NCBI RefSeq assembly: GCF_002847345.1
Contig: NZ_LXFV01000025.1
Span: forward strand, 62,001 to 126,000
DNA length: 64,000 nt
Source of the DNA: Pectobacterium peruviense
GTDB lineage: Bacteria; Pseudomonadota; Gammaproteobacteria; Enterobacterales; Enterobacteriaceae
Direction of reading: 5' to 3'
Each line of letters begins with the position of its first letter. The stretch's first letter is position 1. The translations under genes and the position numbers were made by a program. The notes under the pieces were generated by a model. It was not told where the DNA came from and searched no databases. It worked only from the letters and a program-made list of their open reading frames with translations. Shown here piece after piece: positions 1-11,015 of this stretch.

Positions 1-638
1 GTGCTGCCCGCCAGTCCACCGCGAATCGCCTGATAAACCAGATCGGGGTTAACGCCTGCTTTCGTCGCCAGTACTAGCGCTTCAGACATGGCCGCAATGT
101 TCAGTGCCACAATCACCTGATTCGCCAGTTTGGTAACGTTGCCCGCACCGATATCACCGGTATGTACAACGGAACCTGCCATTGATTTCAGAATTTCAAA
201 GCAGCGGTCAAACTGTGCTTTGTCACCACCGACCATCACGGACAGCGTGCCGTCGACCGCTTTGGGTTCACCGCCGCTGACCGGTGCGTCCAGCATGGCG
301 ATCTCTTTCTCCGCCAGCACAGCAGCAATTTCACGGCTGGCAAGCGGTGCGATTGAACTCATATCCACCACAATGCTTCCGGCACGCGCACCTTCGATGA
401 CGCCGTTTTCGCCCAGCACCACCTCTTTAACGTGTGGAGAGTTAGGCAGCATGGTGATGATCACGTCGCTCAGCTCCGCAACCTGTTTCGGCGTTTCAGC
501 TGACGTCGCACCTGCCGCAACCACTTCCGCGACGGCTTCCAGATTTCTGTCCATCACGACTAATGAGTAACCTGCTTTCAGCAGATTTTTACTCATCGGT
601 TTTCCCATAATGCCCAGTCCAATAAAACCAATTTTCAT
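1..638 (-). CDS. garR: Tartronate semialdehyde reductase (2-hydroxy-3-oxopropionate reductase), C-terminus beyond window
   Basis: NAD(P)H-dependent reduction of tartronate semialdehyde to D-glycerate, the third step of glucarate/galactarate breakdown. The reading frame starts at 638 with the Rossmann nucleotide-binding motif GFIGLGIMG at residues 4-12. It continues through the substrate-binding signature DAPVSGGEPKA and the GAGNVTKLANQ helix that carries the family's catalytic lysine. About 212 of the usual ~294 residues are present; the rest lies left of position 1. It follows garL on the same strand after about 90 bases, so it is probably the distal part of a gudX-gudD-garL-garR transcript. 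garK would be expected further left but is not visible. Confidence 0.93.
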   Translation of the reverse strand, partial: MKIGFIGLGIMGKPMSKNLLKAGYSLVVMDRNLEAVAEVVAAGATSAETPKQVAELSDVIITMLPNSPHVKEVVLGENGVIEGARAGSIVVDMSSIAPLASREIAAVLAEKEIAMLDAPVSGGEPKAVDGTLSVMVGGDKAQFDRCFEILKSMAGSVVHTGDIGAGNVTKLANQVIVALNIAAMSEALVLATKAGVNPDLVYQAIRGGLAGS

Positions 639-728
639 CGCCCTAACCTCATTGTCTGATGTAGATATCACTTCAATTCACGATGGCGCCGTCTCATGAC
701 GGATCCGATTCGCAACGGAATCACTGAA

Positions 729-1499
729 TCACTTTTTGTATTTGTCGCTCAGCGCCTGTGTCGCGCTGCGGAATACGCCCAGATCGCTGCCTACCGCGAC
801 GAAGCTTGCACCCCATTCCAGATAGCGACGCGCATCGGCTTCAACCGGTGCCAGAATGCCGCACGGTTTGTTATGTGCCGCCGCGCGGTCGAAGATGTGG
901 CGGATTGCCTTCTGCACGTCAGGATGGTTAGGCTGACCGAGATAACCCAGCGCCGCCGACAGATCGCTCGGGCCAACGAACACGCCGTCTACGCCGTCAA
1001 CCGCGATAATCGCATCCAGATTGTCGAGGCCGTCCTGACTTTCGATTTGCACCACGACGGTAATGTTGTCGTTAATCTTGGCGAAATAGTCCGGTTCGGT
1101 GCCATAGCTGTTGCTACGATGCGCCACGGAAACGCCGCGAATACCCGCTGGCGGATAACGGGTGGAAGCGACCGCACGCGCGGCTTCTTCTGCCGTTTCC
1201 ACGAAGGGGATCAGGAAGTTATTGAACCCGATATCCAACAGCCGCTTGATGATGATCGGTTCATTGCACGGTGGGCGGACAACAGGCGCGCTGTGGCTGC
1301 CTTTCAGCGCCATTAGCTGAGGAATAAACGTCACGATATCGTTAGGCGCGTGTTCTCCATCCAGCACGAGCCAGTCGAATCCCGCCAGCCCCAGCACTTC
1401 AGTTGAAATCGGGTTGCCTAGCGCACACCAGCAGCCAATCAGCGTTTTCCCCTGTAACAAATCTTGGCGAAAACGGTTAGGTAACAGCGGAGTCTTCAT
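729..1499 (-). CDS. garL: 5-keto-4-deoxy-D-glucarate aldolase
   Basis: Class II aldolase that splits 5-keto-4-deoxy-D-glucarate (also 2-keto-3-deoxy-glucarate) into pyruvate and tartronate semialdehyde. The 256-residue protein matches the usual family length. It shows the HpcH/HpaI-type TIM-barrel features: GCWCALGNP near the N-terminus, [11 protein letters not shown] with the catalytic His of the family around residue 50, the metal-ligand segment [12 protein letters not shown] near residue 150 and [14 protein letters not shown] near residue 175. It sits between gudD (70 bases upstream) and garR on the minus strand, so products of both dehydratases in this window converge on it. E. coli keeps garL in a garPLRK operon apart from gudD; here they are joined. 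Confidence 0.95.
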   Translation of the reverse strand: MKTPLLPNRFRQDLLQGKTLIGCWCALGNPISTEVLGLAGFDWLVLDGEHAPNDIVTFIPQLMALKGSHSAPVVRPPCNEPIIIKRLLDIGFNNFLIPFVETAEEAARAVASTRYPPAGIRGVSVAHRSNSYGTEPDYFAKINDNITVVVQIESQDGLDNLDAIIAVDGVDGVFVGPSDLSAALGYLGQPNHPDVQKAIRHIFDRAAAHNKPCGILAPVEADARRYLEWGASFVAVGSDLGVFRSATQALSDKYKK

Positions 1500-1568
1500 T
1501 TTTTATCCTCAGTCATTCCAGCGCCGCTTACCTGAAGCGGCGCGCTCAAAAAACGGAAAAGCAGAACG

Positions 1569-2909
1569 TTAGCGAACCAGACACGGACGTTTATTATCGA
1601 ACGTCCACTCAGGAATAAGGTACTGCATTCCCATTGCATCGTTACGTGCGCCTAATCCCATGTTTTTATACAGTTCGTGTGCTTTCATTACCTGATCCAT
1701 ATCCAGCTCGACGCCCAGACCTGGTTTCTTCGGCACTTCCACCATGCCACCAACAATCTGCAACGGTTCTTTCGTCAGGCGTTGGTTGCCTTCCTGCCAG
1801 ATCCAGTGCGTATCAATCGCCGTAATCTTGCCCGGTGCCGCGGCGGCAACCTGAGTAAACATGGCCAGTGAAATATCAAAGTGGTTATTGGAGTGAGAAC
1901 CCCAGGTTAAGCCCCATTCGTGGCACATCTGCGCCACACGTACGGAGCCTTGCATCGTCCAGAAGTGCGGATCGGCCAACGGAATATCGACCGATTGCAG
2001 CGAGATGGTGTGGCCCATTTGTCGCCAATCGGTGGCGATCATATTGGTCGCGGTAGGCAGACCAGTCGCACGGCGGAATTCAGCCATCACTTCACGACCA
2101 GAGAAACCTTGTTCCGCGCCGCACGGATCTTCTGCATACGCCAGTACGCCGCGCAGTTGTTTGCCCAGACCGATGGCTTCATCCAGCGACCAGGCACCGT
2201 TCGGGTCTAGCGTGATACGTGCCTGCGGGAAACGTTTAGCCAGCGCAGTCACTGCTTCGGCTTCTTCGCTACCGGCCAATACGCCGCCTTTCAGTTTGAA
2301 ATCATTGAAACCGTATTTTTCATACGCGGCTTCAGCAAGACGCACGATGGTTTCTGGTGACAGAGCCTCTTCGTGACGCAGACGGTACCAGTCGCACTTC
2401 TCATTCGTCTGGCTCTGGTAAGGCAGATCGGTTTTATTACGATCGCCGATGTAGAACAGATAACCCAGCATTTCTACCGCATCACGCTGTTGACCATCGC
2501 CCAGCAGCGAGGCCACGCTGACATTGAGGAATTGCCCCAGCAGATCGAGCATTGCGGCTTCTATTCCCGTGACGACATGGATGGTGATACGCAGATCGAA
2601 CGTCTGCAAACCGCGTCCAGAGGAGTCGCGGTCAGCGAACTGTGCGCGCACTGCCGTCATCACGTTTTTGTATTCGCCTAGCGTTTTACCCACCACCAGC
2701 GCGGCAGCATCCTCCAGCGTCTGGCGGATTTTCTCACCGCCGGGAATTTCACCGACACCAGTATTCCCGGCGTTATCTTTCAGAATCACAATGTTGCGAG
2801 TGAAATAGGGTGCATGTGCGCCACTCAGGTTGAGCAGCATACTGTCGTGACCTGCAACCGGAATAACCTGCATGTGGGTAATAACCGGAGTTGAATTTTG
2901 CAACGTCAT
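1569..2909 (-). CDS. gudD: D-glucarate dehydratase
   Basis: Enolase-superfamily enzyme that dehydrates D-glucarate (and L-idarate) to 5-keto-4-deoxy-D-glucarate. The 446-residue protein is nearly collinear with E. coli GudD. The KxK motif FKLKGG near residue 205 supplies the general base lysine. LDPNGAW and [10 protein letters not shown] supply Mg ligands and [14 protein letters not shown] near residue 340 supplies the catalytic His. The C-terminus ends in the family's [10 protein letters not shown]. It lies 37 bases downstream of its paralogue gudX and 70 bases upstream of garL, indicating co-transcription. No disabling change was seen. Confidence 0.96.
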   Translation of the reverse strand: MTLQNSTPVITHMQVIPVAGHDSMLLNLSGAHAPYFTRNIVILKDNAGNTGVGEIPGGEKIRQTLEDAAALVVGKTLGEYKNVMTAVRAQFADRDSSGRGLQTFDLRITIHVVTGIEAAMLDLLGQFLNVSVASLLGDGQQRDAVEMLGYLFYIGDRNKTDLPYQSQTNEKCDWYRLRHEEALSPETIVRLAEAAYEKYGFNDFKLKGGVLAGSEEAEAVTALAKRFPQARITLDPNGAWSLDEAIGLGKQLRGVLAYAEDPCGAEQGFSGREVMAEFRRATGLPTATNMIATDWRQMGHTISLQSVDIPLADPHFWTMQGSVRVAQMCHEWGLTWGSHSNNHFDISLAMFTQVAAAAPGKITAIDTHWIWQEGNQRLTKEPLQIVGGMVEVPKKPGLGVELDMDQVMKAHELYKNMGLGARNDAMGMQYLIPEWTFDNKRPCLVR

Positions 2910-2946
2910 TTTCTTATCCTTATCTCTCTAATTTTTCTATGTAGGG

Positions 2947-4299
2947 TTAGCGGCCAAAAACCGGGCGTTTACGATCAAACTTCCAACCTGGGATCAGGTA
3001 CTGCATGGCGACAGCATCATTACGAGCCCCGTTCGGTAATTTTTTGTACAGATCGTGGGCTTTCATGACCTGTTCCATATCCAGCTCAATCCCCAGACCG
3101 GGGCGCTCTGGCACCTTAATTTTACCGTTGACGATTTGCAGCGGCTCTTTGGTCAGGTGCTGCCCTTCCTGCCAGATCCAATGTGTATCAATCGCCGTCG
3201 GGTTACCTGGCGCCGCCGCACCCACGTGCGTGAACATCGCCAGAGAAATATCGAAGTGGTTATTTGAATGGCAGCCCCACGTCAGGCCCCACTCATCACA
3301 CAGCTGGGCGACGCGCACCGCACCGTGCATCGTCCAGAAATGCGGATCGGCCAGCGGGATATCGACCGCCTGCAACATCACGGCATGGTTCATTTCGCGC
3401 CAGTTGGTGGCAATCATGTTGGTCGCAACTGGCAGCCCAGTTGCACGGCGGAATTCCGCCATCACCTCACGGCCGGAGAAGCCTTGCTCGGCACCGCACG
3501 GGTCTTCCGCATAGGTCAGAATGCCCTTCATGTCTTTGCACAAATCTATCGCTTCATCCAGCAGCCAGGCACCGTTTGGATCGACGGTAATACGGGCATC
3601 TGGGAACCGTTTTTTCAGCGCCTTCACGGCATCGATTTCTTGCTCACCGGGCAACACGCCACCTTTGAGTTTGAAATCTTTGAATCCGTAGCGGTCAGTG
3701 GTGGCTTCGGCAAGACGCACAATCGCCTCGCTGTCCATCGCCTGCTGGTGACGCAGGTGATACCACTCGTGTTTGCCTTTTTCACCTGATACTTTCTCAC
3801 CGGATAAATAAGGTAAATCCGTCTTCGTGCGGTCGCCGATATAGAACAAGTAACCGAGCACAGTGACTTCATCACGCTGCTTACCCGGCCCCAGCAGTTC
3901 GGCAACGGGGACACCCATAAATTGCCCCAGCAGATCGAGTAGTGCTGCTTCGAGAGCCGCCACCGCATTCACGCGCAGCTCAAACGTCCAGGCACCCTTG
4001 CCGAAAGAATCAAAATCAGAAGATTGGTTGCCGACATGGATGTCATGAACCAAACGGTTCATCCGGGCTATTTGTTCGCCTTTCACGCGGGGAATGGCAT
4101 CGACCAGCGTGTTGTAAATGACTTCACCTCCGGGCGCTTCACCAACACCGGTATGACCGGCGCTATCGGTTAAAATCACGATATTACGAGTGAAGTAAGC
4201 ACCGTGTGCACCACCGATGTTCAGCAGCATGCTGTCATAGCCCGCAACGGGAATGACTTTCATGTCAGTAATTACAGGAGTCGCTGAAAAGTTTGCCAT
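2947..4299 (-). CDS. gudX: Glucarate dehydratase-related protein GudX
   Basis: Paralogue of GudD; the E. coli homologue is reported to have weak glucarate dehydratase activity and an unclear role. The 450-residue protein keeps the enolase-superfamily motifs: [23 protein letters not shown] and the His-bearing [14 protein letters not shown]. GudX-specific features separate it from GudD, notably the [26 protein letters not shown] segment (seen near residues 33-58) and the C-terminal [10 protein letters not shown]. It is the first gene of the gudX-gudD-garL-garR run. Unlike E. coli, where gudP runs straight into gudX, here about 600 bases and a terminator-like hairpin separate them, so gudX probably has its own promoter. 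Confidence 0.95.
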   Translation of the reverse strand: MANFSATPVITDMKVIPVAGYDSMLLNIGGAHGAYFTRNIVILTDSAGHTGVGEAPGGEVIYNTLVDAIPRVKGEQIARMNRLVHDIHVGNQSSDFDSFGKGAWTFELRVNAVAALEAALLDLLGQFMGVPVAELLGPGKQRDEVTVLGYLFYIGDRTKTDLPYLSGEKVSGEKGKHEWYHLRHQQAMDSEAIVRLAEATTDRYGFKDFKLKGGVLPGEQEIDAVKALKKRFPDARITVDPNGAWLLDEAIDLCKDMKGILTYAEDPCGAEQGFSGREVMAEFRRATGLPVATNMIATNWREMNHAVMLQAVDIPLADPHFWTMHGAVRVAQLCDEWGLTWGCHSNNHFDISLAMFTHVGAAAPGNPTAIDTHWIWQEGQHLTKEPLQIVNGKIKVPERPGLGIELDMEQVMKAHDLYKKLPNGARNDAVAMQYLIPGWKFDRKRPVFGR

Positions 4300-4823
4300 T
4301 ACAGGCTCCCGTCATGGATAGAGCGCACAGGCTTGACGCTTAGGTTTCCGATGTTTGCCAAAACGCAGGTGTGCGCTGAGGCAGGTGAAAATAATTCAGT
4401 CATACAGAAATAAAAAACAGATGGTGCACCAGTAGATGATTTCATGTTGTTTTCCTACTTTATTAGCGCGACCTTGTTTTTACTCTGATTTGAAATGAAC
4501 AATGCTTGTAGGGTTATCAGAATAAAAACAGGTATAACTACCTTAATACCGGAATAAAACGATTAGGAAAGCAGTGTCGTAATCCGTGCCGCCTTACCAA
4601 CCTCAGTAAAAAGTATAAGTTTTCTTATTTCACAACTCATTGGGCAATAGCACAGCATTCCCTGTCGAAATGCAGATTAAATATGTCATTATCACAGGCC
4701 AATGGGAGGTGTTTCACGAAAACCGGGAAAAGCAAATTTCTGCCTTATAAACACCGGAATACGTACCATTGGCACCCGATTTCGAATAGGTAAATCCCTA
4801 CTTTCCATGACATAAATAAAGGG
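4300..4823. other. Intergenic region upstream of gudX
   Basis: No credible gene was seen. It is moderately AT-rich and should hold the promoter of the gudX-gudD-garL-garR unit. Two short segments recur upstream of gudP or garD. One is the 16-base GTAGGGTTATCAGAAT at 4508-4523. The other is GAGGTGTTTCACGAAAA around 4706-4722, matched by GAGGTATTTCACGAAAA near 6648. They may be operators for a CdaR-type hexarate activator, but this is inference. Confidence 0.5.
4508..4523. promoter_or_regulatory. Shared 16-bp element, copy upstream of gudX
   Basis: GTAGGGTTATCAGAAT occurs here, 209 bases upstream of the gudX start, and again at 6314-6329 upstream of gudP. Weaker similarity continues on the downstream side. 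Exact repetition upstream of two functionally linked transcripts suggests a common operator or a duplicated promoter segment. No binding protein can be named from the sequence. Confidence 0.4.
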
Positions 4824-4862
4824 CAAAACGCTGCGCCATCAGTATGACGGCACAGCGTTTTG
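4824..4862 (-). terminator. Probable terminator downstream of gudP
   Basis: CAAAACGCTG (4824-4833) pairs with CAGCGTTTTG (4853-4862), a 10-bp perfect stem. On the minus strand the hairpin is followed by CCCTTTATTTATG. Its position 42 bases after the gudP stop suggests gudP is terminated apart from gudX. Confidence 0.6.
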
Positions 4863-4903
4863 TGTTACTGCCTACATGCAGATTAATGCTGTAGCGAATG
4901 GCT

Positions 4904-6256
4904 TTAATTATTAACGAATGGCTTTAATTCAATACGTTTAATATCTTGCACAATGAACAGGTAGCTGGCGATGGCAACCATCGCATGGACACCGACATAC
5001 ACCAGAGCACCATTGAAAGAACCGGTCATTCCGATGATGTAGCCAATTGCAATCGGCGTCACGATACCAGACGCATTACCGAACATATTAAACAGCCCAC
5101 CACTTAACCCACTGATTTCTTTCGGTGCTGTATCAGCCATAACCGCCCAGCCCAGCGCACCAATGCCTTTGCCGAAGAAGGCAGCAGACATCACCGCAAT
5201 GACGACCCACTCGGTTTCAACGTAGTTACAAATCACCATCGACATGGAGAGCAACATACCGAGAACGATAGGTGTTTTACGGGCAAAGGTCAGTGAATTG
5301 GTCCGGCGCATCAGGTAATCGGAAATGATGCCGCCCAGAACGCCGCCCACAAAACCGCAGATAGCAGGCACCGAGGCAACAAACCCCGCTTTGAGGATCG
5401 ACATACCTCGCGCCTGAACCAAATAAAGTGGGAACCAGGTGATGAAGAAGTAGGTCAGTGCGTTAATACAATATTGGCCGATATACACACCAAGCATCAT
5501 GCGAGACTGCATTAATTGCTTGACCTGATGCCATTTTTCACCCTTCACGGCCGCTTTCTTCGACCCTTTGGCGTCCATATTGATCAGTGCGCCACCGGCT
5601 TCAATATAATCCAGTTCAGCCTGATTCACGCCTGGGTGATCTTTAGGATCGTGGATCACTTTCAGCCAGACAAAGCTGAGGATGATACCTAATCCACCCA
5701 TGAACCAGAACACGTGCGCCCAACCTACAGCGTGTACCAGCCAGCCCATGATAGGGGCGAAGATCACGGTCGCAAAGTACTGAGCCGAGTTGAATATCGC
5801 GACGGCCGTTCCACGCTCTTGTGCGGGGAACCAGGCAGCCACAATTCGGCTATTTCCCGGGAAGGAAGGTGATTCACACAAACCGACCATAAAGCGCAGG
5901 AGGAACAGAGAAATGACAATGCCCGCACCGCTGAAGATATCGACAAAGCCTTGTAATAAGGTAAAAATCGACCAGGTGAAGATACTGTAGAAGTAGACTT
6001 TCTTTGAGCCAAAGCGATCGAGCAGCCAGCCTCCGGGTATTTGACCAATAACATATGCCCAGGAGAACGCAGAGAAGATATATCCCATCCCCACCGCGTC
6101 CAGCCCAATTTCCTTAGACATTGCTGAACCAGCAATGGACAAGGTCGCACGGTCTCCATAGTTAAATGACGTGACAATAAACAACATCACGACAATCCAG
6201 TAGCGGGCGTTTGTTCTCTTTTGTATCGCGCCAGCTGCTGAGCTTACTGTATTCAT
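4904..6256 (-). CDS. gudP: D-glucarate/galactarate MFS transporter
   Basis: Proton-coupled importer of glucarate, galactarate and probably glycerate in the inner membrane. The protein from the start at 6256 is about 450 residues. It opens with a cytosolic leader and the family-diagnostic KRTNARYWIVVMLF, then FNYGDRATLSIAG, the motif-A-like GGWLLDRFGSK and roughly twelve hydrophobic helices. The reading frame is open to 6289, but 6256 is preferred because AGGAG lies six to seven bases before its ATG and E. coli GudP begins at the equivalent point. It diverges from garD, with which it shares about 680 bases of regulatory DNA. It is single-gene here, not the head of a gudPXD operon. Confidence 0.95.
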   Translation of the reverse strand: MNTVSSAAGAIQKRTNARYWIVVMLFIVTSFNYGDRATLSIAGSAMSKEIGLDAVGMGYIFSAFSWAYVIGQIPGGWLLDRFGSKKVYFYSIFTWSIFTLLQGFVDIFSGAGIVISLFLLRFMVGLCESPSFPGNSRIVAAWFPAQERGTAVAIFNSAQYFATVIFAPIMGWLVHAVGWAHVFWFMGGLGIILSFVWLKVIHDPKDHPGVNQAELDYIEAGGALINMDAKGSKKAAVKGEKWHQVKQLMQSRMMLGVYIGQYCINALTYFFITWFPLYLVQARGMSILKAGFVASVPAICGFVGGVLGGIISDYLMRRTNSLTFARKTPIVLGMLLSMSMVICNYVETEWVVIAVMSAAFFGKGIGALGWAVMADTAPKEISGLSGGLFNMFGNASGIVTPIAIGYIIGMTGSFNGALVYVGVHAMVAIASYLFIVQDIKRIELKPFVNN

Positions 6257-6313
6257 GATGAACTCCTGCTTCAATCGCGGTTCGCTCATTCATTCCGAAT
6301 AACAGATAACGGT

Positions 6314-6329
6314 GTAGGGTTATCAGAAT
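6314..6329. promoter_or_regulatory. Shared 16-bp element, copy upstream of gudP
   Basis: Exact second copy of GTAGGGTTATCAGAAT, 58 bases upstream of the chosen gudP start. The distance to the start codon differs from the gudX copy (209 bases). It is therefore either a position-flexible operator or a relic of duplication. Confidence 0.4.
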
Positions 6330-6341
6330 GAAGATCAGTGG

Positions 6342-6479
<138 letters not shown>

Positions 6480-6735
6480 ATTTTTATTTTTTTTGCGAAT
6501 AGCCAGGCTATATAGCATCAGAGTAATTAGCTGACATCTTCAACTCGCAGGAACATTATAATTTTTACCTGCTGGCCACTCACTAGATAAAAGCACAACA
6601 TTAAAAATGTCCTTTGGAATATGTTGGTGCACTTGCCCTATATAGTGCGAGGTATTTCACGAAAAACGCCGTTATTCTCTTTTTACATCCATACACATTA
6701 TTTTCATTTCCGTTCTAAAAACAGTGCGCAGACAG

Positions 6736-6757
6736 AATGTGATCAAACTCACCAAAA
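6736..6757 (+). promoter_or_regulatory. CRP-cAMP binding site upstream of garD
   Basis: TGTGA (6738-6742), a 6-base spacer, then TCACC (6749-6753) matches the CRP consensus TGTGA-N6-TCACA at 9 of 10 core positions, with A-rich flanks. It lies about 190 bases before the garD start and fits catabolite control of galactarate use. Confidence 0.7.
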
Positions 6758-6938
6758 ATTGGTCATTAACCTGATAAATCAGAAACAAAAAGCGCTTGCT
6801 TAGGTCAATTGCATAATGTACGAGAAGAGAACCTCACGTATACTCATTAACGAGCAATGAAGTAATAGTGTGGTAAATGACTCGTGTAGTAATAGTTACC
6901 ACTGCGTTTCTGATAAACAAATAATAAAGGCTTGCATC

Positions 6939-8513
6939 ATGTCAGATAAATCAGAAAGTAATGCTGCACAAGAGCAGCCACTTTATATTAAGGTTCACGA
7001 TTCTGATAATGTTGCCATTGTTGTTAATAATAATGGCTTACGTGCTGGAACCCGTTTTAATGATAGTCTGGAATTAATTGAGCATGTTCCGCAGGGTCAC
7101 AAAGTTGCCCTTGTTGATATCGCCAAAACAGGCGCAATCATCCGCTATGGTGAAATTATCGGGTATGCGCTGCGCGATATTGCCAAAGGAAGCTGGATTG
7201 ACGAATCCGTGGTCGAGCTACCTCAGGCACCCGCACTGGAAACCCTGCCGCTGGCGACCAAAATTCCGCCCTCTCTTCCTCCGCTGGAAGGCTATACCTT
7301 TGAAGGTTACCGCAATGCCGATGGCAGCGTAGGCACGAAAAATCTGTTGGGCATAACCACCAGCGTGCACTGTGTCGCGGGCGTAGTGGACTATGTCGTC
7401 AAAATTATCGAGCGAGATTTATTACCCAAGTACCCCAATGTGGATGGTGTAGTTGCGCTCAATCATCTCTATGGTTGTGGTGTGGCAATTAATGCCCCTG
7501 CGGCGGTCGTTCCTATCCGCACCATTCACAATCTGGCACTGAATCCAAATTTTGGCGGAGAAATACTGGTGGTGGGTCTGGGCTGTGAAAAATTACAGCC
7601 TGAACGCCTGCTAGAAGGGACGCCAGATGTACAGGCCATCTCCCTCGATGACACCAGCATTGTCCGCTTGCAGGATGAACACCATGTTGGCTTCCGCTCG
7701 ATGGTGGATGACATTCTGACGATGGCCGACAAACACCTGCAACGATTGAACAAACGTCAGCGTGAGACTTGTCCGGCCTCAGAATTGGTTGTCGGCATGC
7801 AGTGTGGCGGCAGCGATGCTTTCTCTGGTGTCACCGCTAACCCGGCCGTTGGGTTTGCCTCCGACCTACTGGTACGCTGCGGCGCAACCGTCATGTTCTC
7901 CGAAGTGACTGAAGTGCGCGACGCTATTCATCTACTAACACCGCGCGTGATCAACGAAGAAGTCGGTAAACGTCTGTTGGAAGAGATGGCCTGGTACGAT
8001 AACTACCTCGATAGCGGCCAGACCGACCGTAGCGCCAACCCATCGCCGGGCAACAAAAAAGGTGGCCTTGCGAACGTAGTGGAAAAAGCGCTTGGCTCCA
8101 TCGCCAAATCGGGCACCAGCGCGATTGTCGAAGTTCTTTCTCCCGGCCAGCGCCCCACCAAACGCGGGTTGATTTACGCGGCAACGCCAGCCAGCGACTT
8201 TGTGTGCGGTACCCAGCAGCTCGCTTCCGGTATCACCGTACAGGTCTTCACCACCGGTCGCGGTACGCCTTATGGTCTACTGGCCGTACCCGTGATCAAA
8301 ATGGCGACCCGTACCGCATTGGCAAACCGCTGGCACGACCTGATGGATATTGATGCCGGTACGATTGCAACCGGAGAAGCGACGATCGAAGATGTCGGCT
8401 GGCAGCTTTTCCATTTCATTTTGGATATCGCTAGCAGCAAGAAAAAAACCTGGTCCGATCAATGGGGGCTTCATAACGCACTCGCCGTTTTCAACCCGGC
8501 CCCGGTAACCTGA
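6939..8513 (+). CDS. garD: Galactarate dehydratase
   Basis: Iron-dependent UxaA/GarD-family dehydratase converting galactarate (meso-galactarate) to 5-keto-4-deoxy-D-glucarate, the intermediate GudD also makes. The 524-residue protein is collinear with E. coli GarD. It has an N-terminal SAF-like domain (residues ~15-95, [15 protein letters not shown]), then the large catalytic domain with [20 protein letters not shown] and [12 protein letters not shown], whose Cys/His residues are the usual metal ligands. It ends in [10 protein letters not shown]. The frame is open from 6870, but 6939 gives the family N-terminus and follows an AAAGG ribosome site. It is divergent from gudP and has a CRP-like site upstream. 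Confidence 0.95.
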   Translation: MSDKSESNAAQEQPLYIKVHDSDNVAIVVNNNGLRAGTRFNDSLELIEHVPQGHKVALVDIAKTGAIIRYGEIIGYALRDIAKGSWIDESVVELPQAPALETLPLATKIPPSLPPLEGYTFEGYRNADGSVGTKNLLGITTSVHCVAGVVDYVVKIIERDLLPKYPNVDGVVALNHLYGCGVAINAPAAVVPIRTIHNLALNPNFGGEILVVGLGCEKLQPERLLEGTPDVQAISLDDTSIVRLQDEHHVGFRSMVDDILTMADKHLQRLNKRQRETCPASELVVGMQCGGSDAFSGVTANPAVGFASDLLVRCGATVMFSEVTEVRDAIHLLTPRVINEEVGKRLLEEMAWYDNYLDSGQTDRSANPSPGNKKGGLANVVEKALGSIAKSGTSAIVEVLSPGQRPTKRGLIYAATPASDFVCGTQQLASGITVQVFTTGRGTPYGLLAVPVIKMATRTALANRWHDLMDIDAGTIATGEATIEDVGWQLFHFILDIASSKKKTWSDQWGLHNALAVFNPAPVT

Positions 8514-8523
8514 TTATCTTTTT

Positions 8524-8554
8524 CCGCAGGCCAGAGCCATTATCCGGCCTGCGG
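8524..8554 (+). terminator. Terminator-like hairpin after garD
   Basis: CCGCAGGCC (8524-8532) pairs with GGCCTGCGG (8546-8554), a 9-bp GC-rich stem starting 10 bases after the garD stop. No clear T-run follows, so it may be factor-assisted. Confidence 0.55.
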
Positions 8555-9303
<749 letters not shown>

Positions 9304-10839
9304 ATGAGATTAAATACACCTGTCACACAGCAGGAGTATCTGTTAGACATGGACACCATATTGATGTCCACGACAAATATTCACAGCCACATTACCTATG
9401 CCAACTCTGCCTTTATTAAGGTTAGCGGTTTTTCTGAAGAGCAGCTTATCAACCAGCCGCACAATATTGTGCGCCATCCAGACATGCCCGTTGAAGCCTA
9501 TGCCGATCTGTGGTTTACGCTGAAACAAGGAGATAGCTGGACCGGACTGGTCAAAAACCGTCGTAACAACGGTGACCACTACTGGGTTCGTGCCAACGTT
9601 ACACCGGTTTACCAGCAAGAGCAGCTTGCGGGCTATATCTCGGTACGTAACACCCCCAATGCCGAAGAAATAAAAGCGGCCGAAATGCTGTATAGCGCCG
9701 TGCAGAAGAAACAAGCGGGTAGCCGCAAGTTCTATAAAGGGCTGGTCGTGCGCACCGGATTCTTTTCTCCACTGTCGATCTTGCAGAAATTGTCAGTCCG
9801 CTGGCGCTTACGTATCGCCGTATTGGCCGTGGGACTCATTCCCGCGTTGCTTGCCTTCAGTGGCATGAATCCACTGTGGCTGTTGGCTCTGACGCTATTA
9901 CTCGTCGTCATCATGGATCAGTTTCTACAGCAGCAAATTGCGCAGCCAATCAGGATGATACTCAAACAGGCGCAGCATGTGGTATCAGGCCGTAAAGTAA
10001 AGCACATCCACCTCAATCGGGTAGACGAAATTGGCTTACTGCTACGTTCAGTTAACCAGTTTGGCCTGAACCTGCATTCGCTTGTCGATGACGTCAGTAC
10101 GCAAGTTCACGGCATCACGAATGTCAGCCATAAATTGGCGGAAAACAACATCGACCTGAATAGCCGCACAGAAGAAACGTCGGCGAATCTGCAACAAACC
10201 GCCGCTGCGATTGAAGAAATTACCGTTGCGGTACAGCAGAGTGCAGAAACGGCGGCGCAAGCGACAACAATGGCACAAGCCGCCAGCAGCACCGCCCTAA
10301 AAGGTGGCAATATTATGAAGGAAACCATCGGCATGATGGATTCCATCTCCAGTGCCAGCGATAAAATCGTTGATATCATTGGCGTGATAGACAGTATTGC
10401 CTTCCAGACTAACATCCTTGCGCTAAACGCCGCGGTTGAAGCCGCGCGTGCAGGGGTACAGGGACGAGGGTTTGCCGTGGTGGCCGCTGAGGTTCGCAAT
10501 CTGGCACAGCATTCCGCCTCTGCTGCCAAAGAAATTAAAACGTTGATCGATGCCAACGTAGAAAGCGTGAAACAAGGCAGCGTGATGGTAGAGAACGCAG
10601 GCAAGCATATCAGCGACATCGTTGATGAAGTTTTGCAGGTCTCCACCATGATCAAAGAGATCAGCAATGCAACGCATGAGCAGACTTCTGCATTAGGTCT
10701 GATCAATACCTCGATTGCACAGATAGAACAAATGACACAGGGCAATACCGATATGGTCACGCAATCAACCGAAGCGGCTGAAGGGCTAAATCTTCAGGCT
10801 AAGCGACTGAACAGCGCAATTAACGTGTACGGTAGTTAA
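9304..10839 (+). CDS. aer: Aer-like PAS-domain chemoreceptor (aerotaxis/redox)
   Basis: A methyl-accepting-type signal transducer of 511 residues, close to E. coli Aer in size and plan. It has a cytosolic PAS domain at ~18-115, with the Aer/BdlA-type RHPDMPVEAYADLW and GLVKNRRNNGDHYWVRA that in Aer binds FAD. A hydrophobic hairpin follows at ~165-203, then a HAMP-like linker to ~255 and the signalling domain with tip [20 protein letters not shown] near residue 375. No periplasmic domain and no C-terminal NWETF-type methylation pentapeptide are present. The tip reads ARAGVQGRG instead of the usual ARAGEQGRG. Its likely role is steering cells by oxygen or respiratory state through CheA/CheW. 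The ligand is inferred from family only. Confidence 0.85.
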   Translation: MRLNTPVTQQEYLLDMDTILMSTTNIHSHITYANSAFIKVSGFSEEQLINQPHNIVRHPDMPVEAYADLWFTLKQGDSWTGLVKNRRNNGDHYWVRANVTPVYQQEQLAGYISVRNTPNAEEIKAAEMLYSAVQKKQAGSRKFYKGLVVRTGFFSPLSILQKLSVRWRLRIAVLAVGLIPALLAFSGMNPLWLLALTLLLVVIMDQFLQQQIAQPIRMILKQAQHVVSGRKVKHIHLNRVDEIGLLLRSVNQFGLNLHSLVDDVSTQVHGITNVSHKLAENNIDLNSRTEETSANLQQTAAAIEEITVAVQQSAETAAQATTMAQAASSTALKGGNIMKETIGMMDSISSASDKIVDIIGVIDSIAFQTNILALNAAVEAARAGVQGRGFAVVAAEVRNLAQHSASAAKEIKTLIDANVESVKQGSVMVENAGKHISDIVDEVLQVSTMIKEISNATHEQTSALGLINTSIAQIEQMTQGNTDMVTQSTEAAEGLNLQAKRLNSAINVYGS

Positions 10840-10861
10840 CTGACGTCATTTCATCACTATT

Positions 10862-10895
10862 GCTGGCAAGGGAGTAAGGAAACACGCTTGCCAGC
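10862..10895 (+). terminator. Terminator-like hairpin after the aer-like gene
   Basis: GCTGGCAAG (10862-10870) pairs with CTTGCCAGC (10887-10895), followed by CCCCTCCCTTTTCCTTT, a pyrimidine-rich tail. It lies 23 bases after the stop codon. Confidence 0.6.
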
Positions 10896-10954
10896 CCCCT
10901 CCCTTTTCCTTTAATAAGTACCTAGCCGTCCCCCACTGATTTGTAAGTTTTTCG

Positions 10955-10981
10955 TAAAGAAAATCGCGATTTAGCCGATAG
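10955..10981 (+). promoter_or_regulatory. Sigma-28 (FliA) flagellar promoter
   Basis: TAAAGAAA (10955-10962), an 11-base spacer and GCCGATAG (10974-10981) match the FliA consensus TAAAGTTT-N11-GCCGATAA at 6/8 and 7/8 positions with exact spacing. It is 35 bases before the first flxA-like start, which makes that gene a late flagellar-class gene. Confidence 0.88.
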
Positions 10982-11015
10982 TGATCGGAGAACTGACTTA
11001 TTTCAGGAGGAAGTG

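Noticed and set aside
2940-2950. GTAGGGTTA at the gudX/gudD junction as a third copy of the shared 16-bp element
   Set aside because: Only nine bases match and it overlaps the gudX stop codon.
6621-6803. 60-codon frame in the gudP/garD intergenic region
   Set aside because: No ribosome site, unusual composition, and it overlaps the CRP-like site; probably chance.
10107-10760. 217-codon minus-strand frame in the aer-like gene
   Set aside because: Antisense to the conserved signalling domain; similar mirror frames occur in the other receptors (for example 25258-25902).
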